A stretch of 64,000 bases of DNA from Brevibacillus reuszeri (GTDB lineage Bacteria; Bacillota; Bacilli; Brevibacillales; Brevibacillaceae). Each line of letters opens with the position of its first letter. Positions within the stretch are counted from its first letter, which is position 1. Made by a program: the position numbers and the translations under genes. The notes beneath the pieces are model-generated. The model was not told the origin of the DNA. It ran no database searches and worked only from the letters and a program-made list of their open reading frames with translations. Below are positions 26,747 to 34,706 of this stretch, in pieces. The stretch spans positions 1,611,493-1,675,492 of the forward strand of contig NZ_LGIQ01000009.1 in assembly GCF_001187725.1 (NCBI RefSeq), written 5' to 3'.

Positions 26747-27190
26747 ATGGAAGAAAGAATCGTGAGGGAGATTCGCGTATCTGATTATCCGGGTATCTAT
26801 TTGTTAAACCTGGACTTTAACCCGGCACTCCATGTGTTTACAGAAGAGCAGGTCAAACAAAGGATTGAGATGATCACTAAGAACACAAAAGACCGGATCT
26901 TTGTTTGTGAGCAAAATGACGAGCTGATCGGATACATACACGGAAGCCCATATGAATTGCTTTTTTCGGAGTCGGTTGTGAATGTCCTCGGATTTGTTGT
27001 GAAAGAAGCGTATCGAAAACAGGGCGTTGGCAGCATGCTGTTGGCGCATCTCGAGCAGTGGGGACGAAGCAATGGATTTTCCGGGATGAAGCTGTTGTCC
27101 CACCCAAGTCGAATTCAGGCCCACAGACTCTATGAAAAGAGCGGCTATCTTTTTACGAAGGATCAGAAAAACTATATGAAAAAGCTTTGA
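26747..27190 (+). CDS. GNAT family N-acetyltransferase
   Basis: A 147-residue acetyl-CoA-dependent transferase. The acetyl-CoA-binding motif A is VVKEAYRKQGVGSMLLAHLE (about residues 83-102, with RKQGVG), followed by the motif B region HRLYEKSGYLF. The substrate is unknown. A good ribosome site (GGATGGAGGTG) precedes the ATG. It lies 24 bases after the metallo-hydrolase and probably ends the importer operon. Confidence 0.92.
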   Translation: MEERIVREIRVSDYPGIYLLNLDFNPALHVFTEEQVKQRIEMITKNTKDRIFVCEQNDELIGYIHGSPYELLFSESVVNVLGFVVKEAYRKQGVGSMLLAHLEQWGRSNGFSGMKLLSHPSRIQAHRLYEKSGYLFTKDQKNYMKKL

Positions 27191-27219
27191 GGAATCTCGT
27201 CTCGTAGGTTAGAAACCAT

Positions 27220-27275
27220 AGCAGTGGTGGCCCAAGACTCTATTTTTGCGTCTATGGCTGCCACTGCTTTCCCTT
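27220..27275 (+). terminator. Probable terminator after the acetyltransferase gene
   Basis: GCAGTGGTGGCC pairs imperfectly with GGCTGCCACTGC over a 27-base loop region, followed by TTTCCCTTT. The stem is long but the U-tract is interrupted, so confidence is moderate. Confidence 0.5.
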
Positions 27276-27340
27276 TATATGGCACCCTTCGTCGGGTGTG
27301 ACAAAAACGAGACGGGACAGCTATCTAAGGCATACGGGTT

Positions 27341-27380
27341 TTGCTATACTTGTTATTGATAATGATAACCGTTATCAAAA
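27341..27380 (+). promoter_or_regulatory. Fur box over the esterase promoter
   Basis: GATAATGATAACCGTTATC at 27358-27376 matches the classic 19-bp Fur consensus at 17 of 19 positions. A possible promoter (TTGCTA at 27341, GATAAC at 27364, spacing 17) overlaps it, so iron-loaded Fur would block transcription. It predicts iron-starvation induction of the downstream esterase. Confidence 0.82.
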
Positions 27381-27403
27381 ACGAGAGAGGGTGAATCGAT
27401 TCG

Positions 27404-27469
27404 ATGAAAAAAGAGGCGAATGGATCGGTAAAGAGAGAAACCCACCGTGAAAAGGGAGAGAGCATATGA
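27404..27469 (+). CDS. Possible 21-residue leader peptide overlapping the esterase start
   Basis: An ATG at 27404, with GAGAGGGTG eleven bases upstream, opens a 21-codon frame (starts MKKEANGSVK) whose TGA overlaps the esterase ATG (ATATGA). The peptide is highly charged and has no signal sequence. It might couple translation to the esterase, or it may be chance; the esterase has its own site (AAGGGAGAGA). Confidence 0.25.
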   Translation: MKKEANGSVKRETHREKGESI

Positions 27470-29031
27470 ACCGATACCAATCGATTGAGCTTGCTGGATG
27501 GCATCTGATCGTCTATGTACCGCCTTCCTATCATGAATCGGATGTTACGTACCCTGTCGCTTATGTACAGGACGGGGGAGAGCAGTTTGACCATAATAGT
27601 AACCAGATCGAGATGCTGTTTCGCGAAGGTCAAATCCCGGAGCTGATTCTCGTCGGGATTGAGCCCCATAACCGAAACGATGAGTATACGCCATGGCCTG
27701 CTGCACCACTGCTCACAAGCTATCCACCCTTTGGCGGGAGGGGACGGATTTACGTCGATTGTGTAGCGGATGTCATTAAGCCTCATATCGACGCTACTTA
27801 CCGTACCAAAACGGACCGGGCGAATACGGCTATTCTCGGAGGATCATTTGGCGGCTTGGTGTCCATGTTTGCCAGCTATTGGCGTCCAGACACGTTTGGA
27901 AAAATCGGTATGCTTTCCGCTTCCTTTTGGTATGAAGGAGTCCTGGACTTCTTACGCGAGCAGTCTGCTCCCTCTAAAGAGCAGTGGCTGTACATGTCCG
28001 TTGGAAGCTGTGAGGGTATTTATAAGCGCAATGCCCAGAGACAGATGGTTCGCAATACCGTAGAGGTGCGTGATTTATGGCTGCAAAAAGGGTTTCCGGC
28101 AGGGCAGCTATGCTTTGAGCTTGTGGATGGCGGCACACATGATGCGGTATTTATGGCAGAGCGCTTACCCAATGCGTTGAAATGGCTGTTCGAAGGGAAG
28201 AAGCTGCTTGCAAAAGGCGAGGAGCAGCCAAATCGGCCTTTCATTCCGGGCACACACTATTTTGATCTGCGTTCCACACGTTCAGGACGAGATTATCGAC
28301 TCTTCGTTTACGTGCCAACGACGGAGGCTCCATCAGCAGGATACCCTATTATTTATTCATTAGATGGCAATGCTTCCTTTCATTCCATTGCTGAAGCGAT
28401 GCGGCTGCAGTCTCGCCACCCACTCGGGATTGAGCCGGCAGTCATCGTCGGCATCGGGTATGACTCTGATGAACCGATCGTGAGTGATCGACGATTCTAC
28501 GATTATACCGAGCTGGCAGACCCTGCTGTTATGCGGAAGCGACCAGATGGCTCCCCATGGCCTGAAACTGGCGGTGCCGATGAGTTTCTTACCTTTATTG
28601 AAGAAGAATTGAAACCCGAAATCGAGCGTAGATACACGATTGATCGGAGCAGACAGGCATTGTTTGGGCATTCACTCGGCGGGTGGTTTGCGTTGCATGT
28701 GCTTTTTACAAGGCCCGGAGCCTTTCACAGCTATATTGCTGGAAGCCCTTCTGTCTGGTGGAATGACAAAAGCTTGCTAGCGCGTATGCCTGAGCTGGGA
28801 GAACGTATGCAACGAGGCGAGATTGATGCAGAGCTCATGATTGCCGTTGGTTCTGAGGAAAAGCAGCTCATGGTCGAAAATGCCGAACAAGTCTACACGT
28901 TGTTGAAGTCTTACGATGGACACGGAATGCGGCTCGCCTTTGAACTGTTCGAAGGAGAAGGGCATGTCTCCGTGGTGCATCCGTTGATCAGTCGTTTTCT
29001 CCGGTTTATGCTGCAGCGCAAACAATCATAG
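27466..29031 (+). CDS. Tandem-domain esterase, iron-regulated (siderophore-esterase-like)
   Basis: A 521-residue soluble protein built from two alpha/beta-hydrolase domains of the esterase D/Fes/BesA type. The first half has the nucleophile elbow GGSFGG (about residue 127) in a context typical of these esterases; the second half, after about residue 255, has GHSLGG (about 404). Each half has its own late His (GGTHDA and GEGHVS). BesA/Fes/IroE-type enzymes open ferric catecholate siderophores such as bacillibactin to release iron. The Fur box upstream supports this. Both halves fused in one polypeptide is unusual. No signal peptide, so it acts in the cytoplasm. Confidence 0.85.
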   Translation: MNRYQSIELAGWHLIVYVPPSYHESDVTYPVAYVQDGGEQFDHNSNQIEMLFREGQIPELILVGIEPHNRNDEYTPWPAAPLLTSYPPFGGRGRIYVDCVADVIKPHIDATYRTKTDRANTAILGGSFGGLVSMFASYWRPDTFGKIGMLSASFWYEGVLDFLREQSAPSKEQWLYMSVGSCEGIYKRNAQRQMVRNTVEVRDLWLQKGFPAGQLCFELVDGGTHDAVFMAERLPNALKWLFEGKKLLAKGEEQPNRPFIPGTHYFDLRSTRSGRDYRLFVYVPTTEAPSAGYPIIYSLDGNASFHSIAEAMRLQSRHPLGIEPAVIVGIGYDSDEPIVSDRRFYDYTELADPAVMRKRPDGSPWPETGGADEFLTFIEEELKPEIERRYTIDRSRQALFGHSLGGWFALHVLFTRPGAFHSYIAGSPSVWWNDKSLLARMPELGERMQRGEIDAELMIAVGSEEKQLMVENAEQVYTLLKSYDGHGMRLAFELFEGEGHVSVVHPLISRFLRFMLQRKQS

Positions 29032-29045
29032 AAATGATGAACGTA

Positions 29046-29099
29046 AAACGGACCACTCCTCTGTAGACTGAAGATGTCTACGAGGGAGGTCCGTTTTTT
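29046..29099 (+). terminator. Rho-independent terminator of the esterase gene
   Basis: A long stem (AACGGACC with GGTCCGTT, CTCCTC with GAGGGAG, TGTAGAC with GTCTACG) is followed by six T. Confidence 0.92.
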
Positions 29100-29199
29100 G
29101 CTAGAGATAGAGGCAAGCAGGGATGGTGCAAGCTGTTAAAATTGTAAAAGTAATCTTGTATGTTAAAATAAGCTATATCGGATGGAGGTATAAAAAATC

Positions 29200-29541
29200 A
29201 TGTCGAAATTGCCAAACTGTCCAGCATGTCAGTCGGAATATACGTACGAGCAAGAGAACATGCTGGTTTGTCCAGAGTGTGGTCATGAGTGGAATCTACA
29301 AGCAGATCAGGAGCATAGCGGTGACGAAAAGATCGTAAAAGATGCCAATGGTAACATCCTGAGCGATGGTGACACCGTATCCGTAATCAAGGATTTGAAA
29401 GTGAAAGGGTCCTCATCAGTCATTAAAATCGGAACGAGGGTCAAAAATATCCGTTTGGTTGATGGAGATCACGACATAGACTGCAAGATCGATGGATTTG
29501 GTGCGATGAAATTAAAATCAGAGTTTGTGAAAAAGATATAA
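29200..29541 (+). CDS. yjdM: Zinc-ribbon protein of the YjdM/PhnA family
   Basis: A 113-residue protein. The N-terminal zinc ribbon has CPAC and CPECGHEW (residues about 7-30), followed by the conserved PhnA-like beta domain DANGNILSDGDTVSVIKDLK and KIGTRVKNIRLVDGDHDIDC. The family was once named for phosphonoacetate hydrolase, but most members, including this one, are only of unknown function. ATG follows GGATGGAGG by eleven bases. Single-gene unit between two terminators. Confidence 0.93.
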   Translation: MSKLPNCPACQSEYTYEQENMLVCPECGHEWNLQADQEHSGDEKIVKDANGNILSDGDTVSVIKDLKVKGSSSVIKIGTRVKNIRLVDGDHDIDCKIDGFGAMKLKSEFVKKI

Positions 29542-29555
29542 TGTGATTCAAATGG

Positions 29556-29592
29556 AAAAAAAGCCACTCCTCTATCTGGAGTGGCTTTTCTC
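29556..29592. terminator. Bidirectional terminator between yjdM and the TM2 genes
   Basis: AAAAGCCACTCC pairs perfectly with GGAGTGGCTTTT around a TCTATCT loop. It has A-runs on one side and T-runs on the other, so it works for both convergent units. Confidence 0.92.
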
Positions 29593-29597
29593 AACTA

Positions 29598-30002
29598 TTA
29601 TCTTGCTCTCAGTTTTCGCTGTTCTTTAATATTGTCTAGGATGCTGCGCTCGATTTGGTCATTTAGCTCATCCATTCGTTTGTTTAAGAAAAACGCATCA
29701 ATCCAGGACCAGATTACGGAACCTGCTAACAGAATGAAAAAAATACTCAAAAGCAGTCTGGTAAAGGAGTCCCCAAGATTAATGTTTGGAATAATAAATA
29801 GCAAAATAATCGGAAAGACGCTAGTCAACAGCATAGCCGAAGCATAACCATAGTTCTCTGTATAAAAGCGATGAGCTCCAAAGAAGCTCAAACCAGCCCA
29901 CAATCCCCAAGCCGCCTCTTTGTTTTTTCTCTTTTTAATCATTTCTGATTCGAGAATCGCCAATTCTTCCAGAGTAAGATCCATCTTTAGATTCGAATTC
30001 AT
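29598..30002 (-). CDS. TM2 domain-containing membrane protein
   Basis: A 134-residue protein with a charged N-terminus (LTLEELAILESEMIKKRKNKE) and a TM2 domain: WGLWAGLSFFGAHRFYTENY, the GxHRFY motif, then further membrane segments and the DAFFLNKRMDELN end. A hydrophobic insertion between the helices makes it longer than most. ATG at 30002 was preferred over GTG at 30014; both have weak ribosome sites, so it is likely coupled to the upstream paralog 18 bases away. Function unknown. Confidence 0.82.
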   Translation of the reverse strand: MNSNLKMDLTLEELAILESEMIKKRKNKEAAWGLWAGLSFFGAHRFYTENYGYASAMLLTSVFPIILLFIIPNINLGDSFTRLLLSIFFILLAGSVIWSWIDAFFLNKRMDELNDQIERSILDNIKEQRKLRAR

Positions 30003-30020
30003 CGCAGACACCACACTTGA

Positions 30021-30350
30021 TTACAGAGCTGCTGCAGAGTTCTTTTTCGCATTTTTTAACAGGCGAATTTCAGCAATGATATCATTCTCGATTTTTTCGT
30101 TTGTCTCTTTCACCATGCTGTTAATCAAAAACAGGTCAATGAACGACCAGATACCCAAACCGCCAAGCGTAAGCAGCATCGCTACAGCTGTGCCTGTCCG
30201 GCCCAGATAAAAGCGGTGACCACCAACTCCGCCCGTGAAGAACCATAGGAGCCAGGTGATACCTGTTGATTTGTGCTTTTTCATCATTTCTGAATTAAGC
30301 ATCTGTAATTCTTCTGATGTAAGGCCTTGCTTTTGAATGAGTGACGACAT
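30021..30350 (-). CDS. TM2 domain-containing membrane protein
   Basis: A 109-residue compact TM2 protein: soluble N-terminus (LTSEELQMLNSEMMKKHKST), first helix WLLWFFTGGVGGHRFYLGRT with the diagnostic GGHRFYLG turn, second helix AVAMLLTLGGLGIWSFIDLFLI and a charged tail. GGAGG lies seven bases upstream. It is paralogous to the downstream 134-residue protein, sharing the LT.EEL..L..EM.KK start, so the pair arose by duplication. Confidence 0.9.
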   Translation of the reverse strand: MSSLIQKQGLTSEELQMLNSEMMKKHKSTGITWLLWFFTGGVGGHRFYLGRTGTAVAMLLTLGGLGIWSFIDLFLINSMVKETNEKIENDIIAEIRLLKNAKKNSAAAL

Positions 30351-30494
30351 GAAGAAACCTCCAACCTTTTAATAAAGTATTATAAAGTTCATACGCTCTG
30401 TATTTTACCATTTAATTGGATAGGGTTGTGAAAATTTTACAAGATTTATCAAAAGGTTGGGGTTTGCTCTAATGATTGGGGGAAATGTAAGGAG

Positions 30495-30923
30495 CTACTG
30501 AAACAGATGCTTCTGGAGAACATCGAGTGCGCACTTCATTTCCTCGACATCTTCGGGGGAGGCATGTTCGATCAGATTGAAAAACCGGGCTTTAATTCCG
30601 GCAAAAGCTTCATCCATCACATGCTGCCCTTCCTTGGAAAGACGGATGTAGTGCTTTCGCCGATCTACGTGATCCTCGACCTTTTCGATAAGCTGATTTT
30701 CTGCCAGTTTTCTCAGCTCACGGCTCGTATTGGGCATGGAAATATGCAGACAGTCACTGAGCTGGCTGGGAGTAACAGGCTGACTGACCGCCAGATGCTC
30801 AAGGATGCTGTACTGCACAGGAGTGATCGAGTCTGGCCTGGCTTCTCTGGTTAACTCGTGCGTAACACGATGCAGGGAAGCTGTGAATGCGACAAATTTA
30901 AAAAATACATCGTTTTGGTTCAC
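30495..30923 (-). CDS. MarR-family transcriptional repressor
   Basis: A 142-residue winged-helix regulator with ITPVQYSILEHL, the recognition helix region PSQLSDCLHISMPNTSRELR and the wing DHVDRRKHYIRLSKEG. I chose GTG at 30923, eight bases after AAGAGG; the GTG at 30932 lies on that site itself. It is divergent from a quinone-reductase-like gene, with three copies of a TTATCAAATGATAA-type dyad between them, as in MhqR/YodB/OhrR-like circuits that sense quinones or oxidants. No Cys is at the usual redox N-terminal position. Confidence 0.93.
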   Translation of the reverse strand: MNQNDVFFKFVAFTASLHRVTHELTREARPDSITPVQYSILEHLAVSQPVTPSQLSDCLHISMPNTSRELRKLAENQLIEKVEDHVDRRKHYIRLSKEGQHVMDEAFAGIKARFFNLIEHASPEDVEEMKCALDVLQKHLFQ

Positions 30924-30943
30924 ATTGAACACCTCTTACTGCC

Positions 30944-31026
30944 AAGATAACAAACAAATTATCAAATAACAATTATCATTTGATAATTAAAGAGCAAGGT
31001 GGTATGATTTAGTTATCAAATGATAA
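30944..31026. promoter_or_regulatory. Divergent promoters with MarR operator dyads
   Basis: TTATCATTTGATAA (30973-30986) and TTATCAAATGATAA (31013-31026) are near-perfect dyads 40 bp apart, with a third partial copy at 30959-30969. The rightward promoter is TTGATA (30980-30985), spacer 17, TATGAT (31003-31008), so the first dyad covers the -35 and the second the transcript start. The leftward promoter is TTGTTA (minus strand, 30967-30972), spacer 17, TATCTT (30944-30949). One repressor could shut both genes. Confidence 0.82.
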
Positions 31027-31043
31027 ATAAAGAGGTGTGCATC

Positions 31044-31631
31044 GTGAAGCTGCTGGTTATTTACACCCATCCGAATCACAAGAGTCTCAGCTATTCCTTT
31101 TTGGAAAAGGTGATCAAGGGGAGTAAGGAAAATCCTGCTATCGAGGAATTACAGGTACTAGATTTGTACGAAGAAGGCTTTAATCCTCTGCTCGTATTTA
31201 ATGAAGAAAAACGAAGAAGAGATATGCACCGTGATCCCGCGCTGGAGAAGTATCGGAACCAAATCACGTGGGCGGATAAGCTTGTGTTTGTGTACCCGAT
31301 ATGGTGGGGCAGACCACCCGCGATGCTTATGGGGTATATCGACCAAATGTTTGCAGCCAATTTTGCCTACAGGGACAAAGGCGGACTGCTGCCAGAAGGT
31401 CTTTTGAAAGGGAAATCGGTCGTGTGCATTTCTTCCATGATGGGGCCGACACATTATCCTTTGTTTTTCCTGAATAACGCGCACAAAATACTGATGAAAA
31501 GAGCCGTATTTCAATACGTGGGGATGAAAAAAGTGAAGTTTTTCGAGTTTGGAAATATGGAGAATCCAAACGGAAAGCACGCGGAAAAGCTAGAGAAAAT
31601 CTATCGTTATTTCCAAAGGATCGCCAGTTAA
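31044..31631 (+). CDS. NAD(P)H-dependent quinone/flavin oxidoreductase (flavodoxin-like fold)
   Basis: A 195-residue FMN-dependent reductase of the MdaB/YwrO/KefF group, which reduces quinones or nitroaromatics by two electrons. It shows LVIYTHPNHKSLSYSFLEKV (phosphate-binding N-terminus), VFVYPIWWGRPPAMLMGYID and ANFAYRDKGGLLPEGLLKGK, all typical of the flavodoxin_2 family. The GTG at 31044 lies eight bases after AAGAGG; the in-frame ATG at 31020 is inside the operator. It is controlled by the divergent MarR regulator. Confidence 0.92.
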   Translation: MKLLVIYTHPNHKSLSYSFLEKVIKGSKENPAIEELQVLDLYEEGFNPLLVFNEEKRRRDMHRDPALEKYRNQITWADKLVFVYPIWWGRPPAMLMGYIDQMFAANFAYRDKGGLLPEGLLKGKSVVCISSMMGPTHYPLFFLNNAHKILMKRAVFQYVGMKKVKFFEFGNMENPNGKHAEKLEKIYRYFQRIAS

Positions 31632-31641
31632 ATCAGGGAGT

Positions 31642-31677
31642 AAAGCCAGACGACGAGTATGTTGATCTGGCTTTTTT
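31642..31677 (+). terminator. Rho-independent terminator of the oxidoreductase gene
   Basis: AAAGCCAGA and TCTGGCTTT flank a 15-base loop, followed by a T-run, eleven bases after the stop. Confidence 0.85.
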
Positions 31678-31842
31678 ACGTTCAGTGACGTGAATCATAG
31701 AATTTTTTGAAGACCATCATAAAGCCGTTCTATTTTACTGTCTATAAGAAATCGTAGTAGTTTGAACATAGCGCAAAGAAAAACGAGCTGAAGTGATGAG
31801 GTCCATACTGCATGGCCAAAAGAGAGCCGTTCACCAGTGAGT

Positions 31843-31857
31843 TTGAAAACGTTGTCA
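31843..31857 (+). promoter_or_regulatory. Candidate cre site (CcpA) ahead of the peptidase-importer operon
   Basis: TTGAAAACGTTGTCA fits the WTGNAANCGNWNNCW catabolite-responsive-element consensus at all defined positions. It lies 40 bases before the GTG of the M20 peptidase, suggesting repression (or roadblock) when preferred sugars are present. I could not place a convincing core promoter near it. Confidence 0.5.
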
Positions 31858-31896
31858 CGATTTAGATAGCGGTGATGAAATGGATGGAGGTACATT

Positions 31897-33078
31897 GTGA
31901 TTCAGACAAAAGAGAGTATTTACAGCACTGTCGAGGATTTGCGGGACCTGATTATTCAGGTGAATGATTACATTCATGATAATCCTGAGCTTGGGCATCA
32001 AGAGTTTAAGGCAGTCGAGCTGCTAACCAGCACACTAGCGGATCATGGGTTTCAGGTTGAAAAAGAAGTAGCGGGTCTGCCGACAGCTTTTACGGCTACC
32101 TATCAAAACAAACAAGGCGGTCCTGTGATTGGCCTCTTATGTGAATACGATGCCTTGGAAGGACTGGGACATGGCTGCGGCCATAATCTGCAAGCTTCAT
32201 CTATTACGGGTGCGGCAATCGCTCTGCGCAACAATCTGGGTGAGTTGCCTGCAAGGATTATCGTATACGGGACCCCAGCGGAAGAAACGACGAGCGGGAA
32301 GGTTCCGATGGCAGAAGCAGGGTTGTTTGACTGCCTGGATGTCGCCTTGATGATGCACGGCGGAGACCGCACGACAGTAGATGGAAAGTCGCTGGCGATC
32401 AACTCGGTGGAGTTTGTTTTTGAAGGAAAGGCTTCCCATGCGGCGGTGGCCCCAGAGCAAGGAATAAGTGCTTTGGATGCCGTTCTTCTGACTTTTAATG
32501 GGATTGAATACTTGCGGGAGCATGTTCGGTCTGACGTAAAAATACATGGTATAATTACCGATGGCGGAACGGCCCCCAACATTGTTCCAGAGCGTGCTGA
32601 AGCGAAATTTCTCATCAGAGCTGCTGATCGCGCCTATCTGGATACCGTTGTAGAGCGGGTGTATAACGTTGCCCGGGGAGCAGCACTGGCAGTTGGAGCG
32701 AAGCTGACGATTCACGAAGGAAAGGCATTGGACAACAAACTGAATGTACAGCGCCTGAATGATTTGCTGCTGGAGAATGCCCGTTTGGCGGGGGCCAGAG
32801 AAATTACACCGCCGCGTCAAAGTACTGGCTCCACTGATTTTAGTACCGTTACCCATCGTGTGCCTGGGGCATGCTTGCGCGTTTCTTTTGTCCCATTCGG
32901 CGTCTCCAATCATACACGTGACTGGGTTGAGGCAGGAAAAAGCGAAGACGGTCATGCAGCGATTATTGCAGCAGCAAAAGCGATTGCCGCAACCAGCTAT
33001 GATCTGATTACTAAGCCGGATGTTCTCAAGGAAATTCAAAAAGAGTTTTTGGTGGCAAAAGGCAGCAGGCTGCCTTAG
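31897..33078 (+). CDS. M20 family peptidase (aminobenzoyl-glutamate/dipeptide hydrolase-like)
   Basis: A 393-residue metallo-amidohydrolase. It has DYIHDNPELGHQEFKAVELL, GLLCEYDALEGLGHGCGHNL with the HGCGHN metal motif (about residues 88-93), YGTPAEE and the lid-domain EGKASHAAVAPEQG. This form resembles AbgB-type and M20 dipeptidase-like enzymes more than the 9.6-kb paralog. GTG at 31897 is preceded by GGAGG. It is the first gene of a six-gene unit with a full peptide importer, so it probably hydrolyses the imported peptide or acyl amino acid. Confidence 0.9.
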   Translation: MIQTKESIYSTVEDLRDLIIQVNDYIHDNPELGHQEFKAVELLTSTLADHGFQVEKEVAGLPTAFTATYQNKQGGPVIGLLCEYDALEGLGHGCGHNLQASSITGAAIALRNNLGELPARIIVYGTPAEETTSGKVPMAEAGLFDCLDVALMMHGGDRTTVDGKSLAINSVEFVFEGKASHAAVAPEQGISALDAVLLTFNGIEYLREHVRSDVKIHGIITDGGTAPNIVPERAEAKFLIRAADRAYLDTVVERVYNVARGAALAVGAKLTIHEGKALDNKLNVQRLNDLLLENARLAGAREITPPRQSTGSTDFSTVTHRVPGACLRVSFVPFGVSNHTRDWVEAGKSEDGHAAIIAAAKAIAATSYDLITKPDVLKEIQKEFLVAKGSRLP

Positions 33079-33103
33079 AGAAATCAAACAGGGGGAGATT
33101 TGT

Positions 33104-34645
33104 TTGAAAAAACTGATTTCATTCATGCTTGCTTCACTCATGGTCGTTCTTTCTGCTTGTGGAAACAATGCATCTGGAGGAGAGGGAGGCGCTGCGGAAG
33201 GACCCAAGGATCTAGTGGTAGCTCTCGGGTCAGAACCAATCAGCTTGGACCCGCAGGATGCATCTGATGGTATTTCGCTACATGCGACTGAGCTGATTTT
33301 CGACAAGCTCGTTACCTTTGACAAGGATATGAAAATCGTTCCTGAGCTTGCAAAGGAATGGAGCTCATCAGAAGACGGCAAAGCATGGACGTTTACGCTG
33401 GTCGAGGGCGCCAAATTCCAGGACGGTACGCCAGTAAATGCAGAGGCGGTCAAAGCAAGCTTCGATCGAATTTTAGATAAGAACAATAAACTGAAAAGAC
33501 GCTCTCTTTTCGCGGACTTCATCGACAACGTGTCCATGGATAGTGAGTATAAGGTGACGTTTCACCTGAAGTTTCCGTATGCTCCGATTCTCGCGACACT
33601 GGCTCACCCGAATGGCGGTATTCACAGTCCGAAGAATGCAGCAGAAAAAGGAAAGGGAGTCAGCAAAGCTCCTGTCGGCTCAGGTCCATACAAGTTCAAA
33701 GAGTGGATTTCCGGTGAAAAGCTGGTGCTGGAAGCCAACCCGGATTATTGGGGCGAAAAGCCAAAATTGAAATCGATTACAATCAAGCCGGTCGTGGAAA
33801 ATGCTGCACGTACGCTCATGCTGGAAACAGGTGAGGCAGATGTTATTCTTCCAGTGCCTGCAACCGATATTGAGCGGTTGAAAAATAGTGATCAAGTAGC
33901 TGTTAACATGTACCCGAGCAATCGCAATCTTTACATGGGGATGAATACGCAAAAGGCTCCGTTTGACAATGTGAAAGTACGCCAAGCGCTGAACTACGCG
34001 GTGGACAAGGAAACCATCGTCAAAAAAATCATGATGGGAAATGCCAAACCGACGCAAGCTGCCATTTCCGAACTCACCTGGGGCTTCTCACCAGTAGGAA
34101 CGTATGAGTACAATCCGGAAAAAGCGAAGCAGCTACTCGCCGAAGCAGGAGTCAAGCCTGGTACAACGATCAAGCTATGGACACCAGAAGGTCGTTATTT
34201 GATGGATCGCCAGCTGTCCGAGTTTGTTCAGGCGAATTTGCAAGCGGTTGGATTTCAAGTTGAGTTCCGTAAATGGGAATGGGGCGCGTACCAGGATGCG
34301 ATCGACGATCCAAAATCAGGCTATGACCTCTTCTTGTTGAGCTGGGCTGTTCCGACGAACGATGCTGACTGGGGATTGCGGCCGAACTTCTCTTCGGATG
34401 GAACCAATAACAGAACGTTGTTCGCCAATGCTGAGCTGGATAGCTTAGTGGACAAAGGCATGAAAACCACGAATGAAGAAGAACGCAAAAAAATCTATGC
34501 TGAGGCTCTGAAAATCATTAAAGAAGAGGCACCGTGGATTTTCCTGGTGGAAATGAACCAATTCATCGGGGTTCGCAAAAATGTAGAGGGCGTCTATGGC
34601 TCCAATACAGAACGACTGATTTTGCGTGAGGCTGTAAAAAAATAA
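33104..34645 (+). CDS. Peptide/nickel-type ABC importer substrate-binding lipoprotein (family 5)
   Basis: A 513-residue lipoprotein with signal peptide KKLISFMLASLMVVLSAC (lipobox LSAC) and the SBP_bac_5 fold: LVVALGSEPISLDPQDASDG, the WTFTLVEGAKFQDGTPV cluster and the C-terminal WAVPTNDADWGL. The frame is open from 33020, but TTG at 33104 is six bases after GGGGGAG and gives the proper signal peptide. These proteins bind oligopeptides, dipeptides or metal chelates outside the membrane. It is the second gene of the operon. Confidence 0.94.
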   Translation: MKKLISFMLASLMVVLSACGNNASGGEGGAAEGPKDLVVALGSEPISLDPQDASDGISLHATELIFDKLVTFDKDMKIVPELAKEWSSSEDGKAWTFTLVEGAKFQDGTPVNAEAVKASFDRILDKNNKLKRRSLFADFIDNVSMDSEYKVTFHLKFPYAPILATLAHPNGGIHSPKNAAEKGKGVSKAPVGSGPYKFKEWISGEKLVLEANPDYWGEKPKLKSITIKPVVENAARTLMLETGEADVILPVPATDIERLKNSDQVAVNMYPSNRNLYMGMNTQKAPFDNVKVRQALNYAVDKETIVKKIMMGNAKPTQAAISELTWGFSPVGTYEYNPEKAKQLLAEAGVKPGTTIKLWTPEGRYLMDRQLSEFVQANLQAVGFQVEFRKWEWGAYQDAIDDPKSGYDLFLLSWAVPTNDADWGLRPNFSSDGTNNRTLFANAELDSLVDKGMKTTNEEERKKIYAEALKIIKEEAPWIFLVEMNQFIGVRKNVEGVYGSNTERLILREAVKK

Positions 34646-34706
34646 CGAATGGATGAGGCGGGGGATGGATAACCATCCTCTTCCTCTTAGATGAGGAGGC
34701 ATCCAG

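Noticed and set aside
32197..33537. 446-codon minus-strand open frame
   Set aside because: It lies opposite the M20 peptidase and the peptide-binding lipoprotein, both strongly recognisable; its translation is rich in Cys, His and Ser without any domain, and it has no ribosome site.
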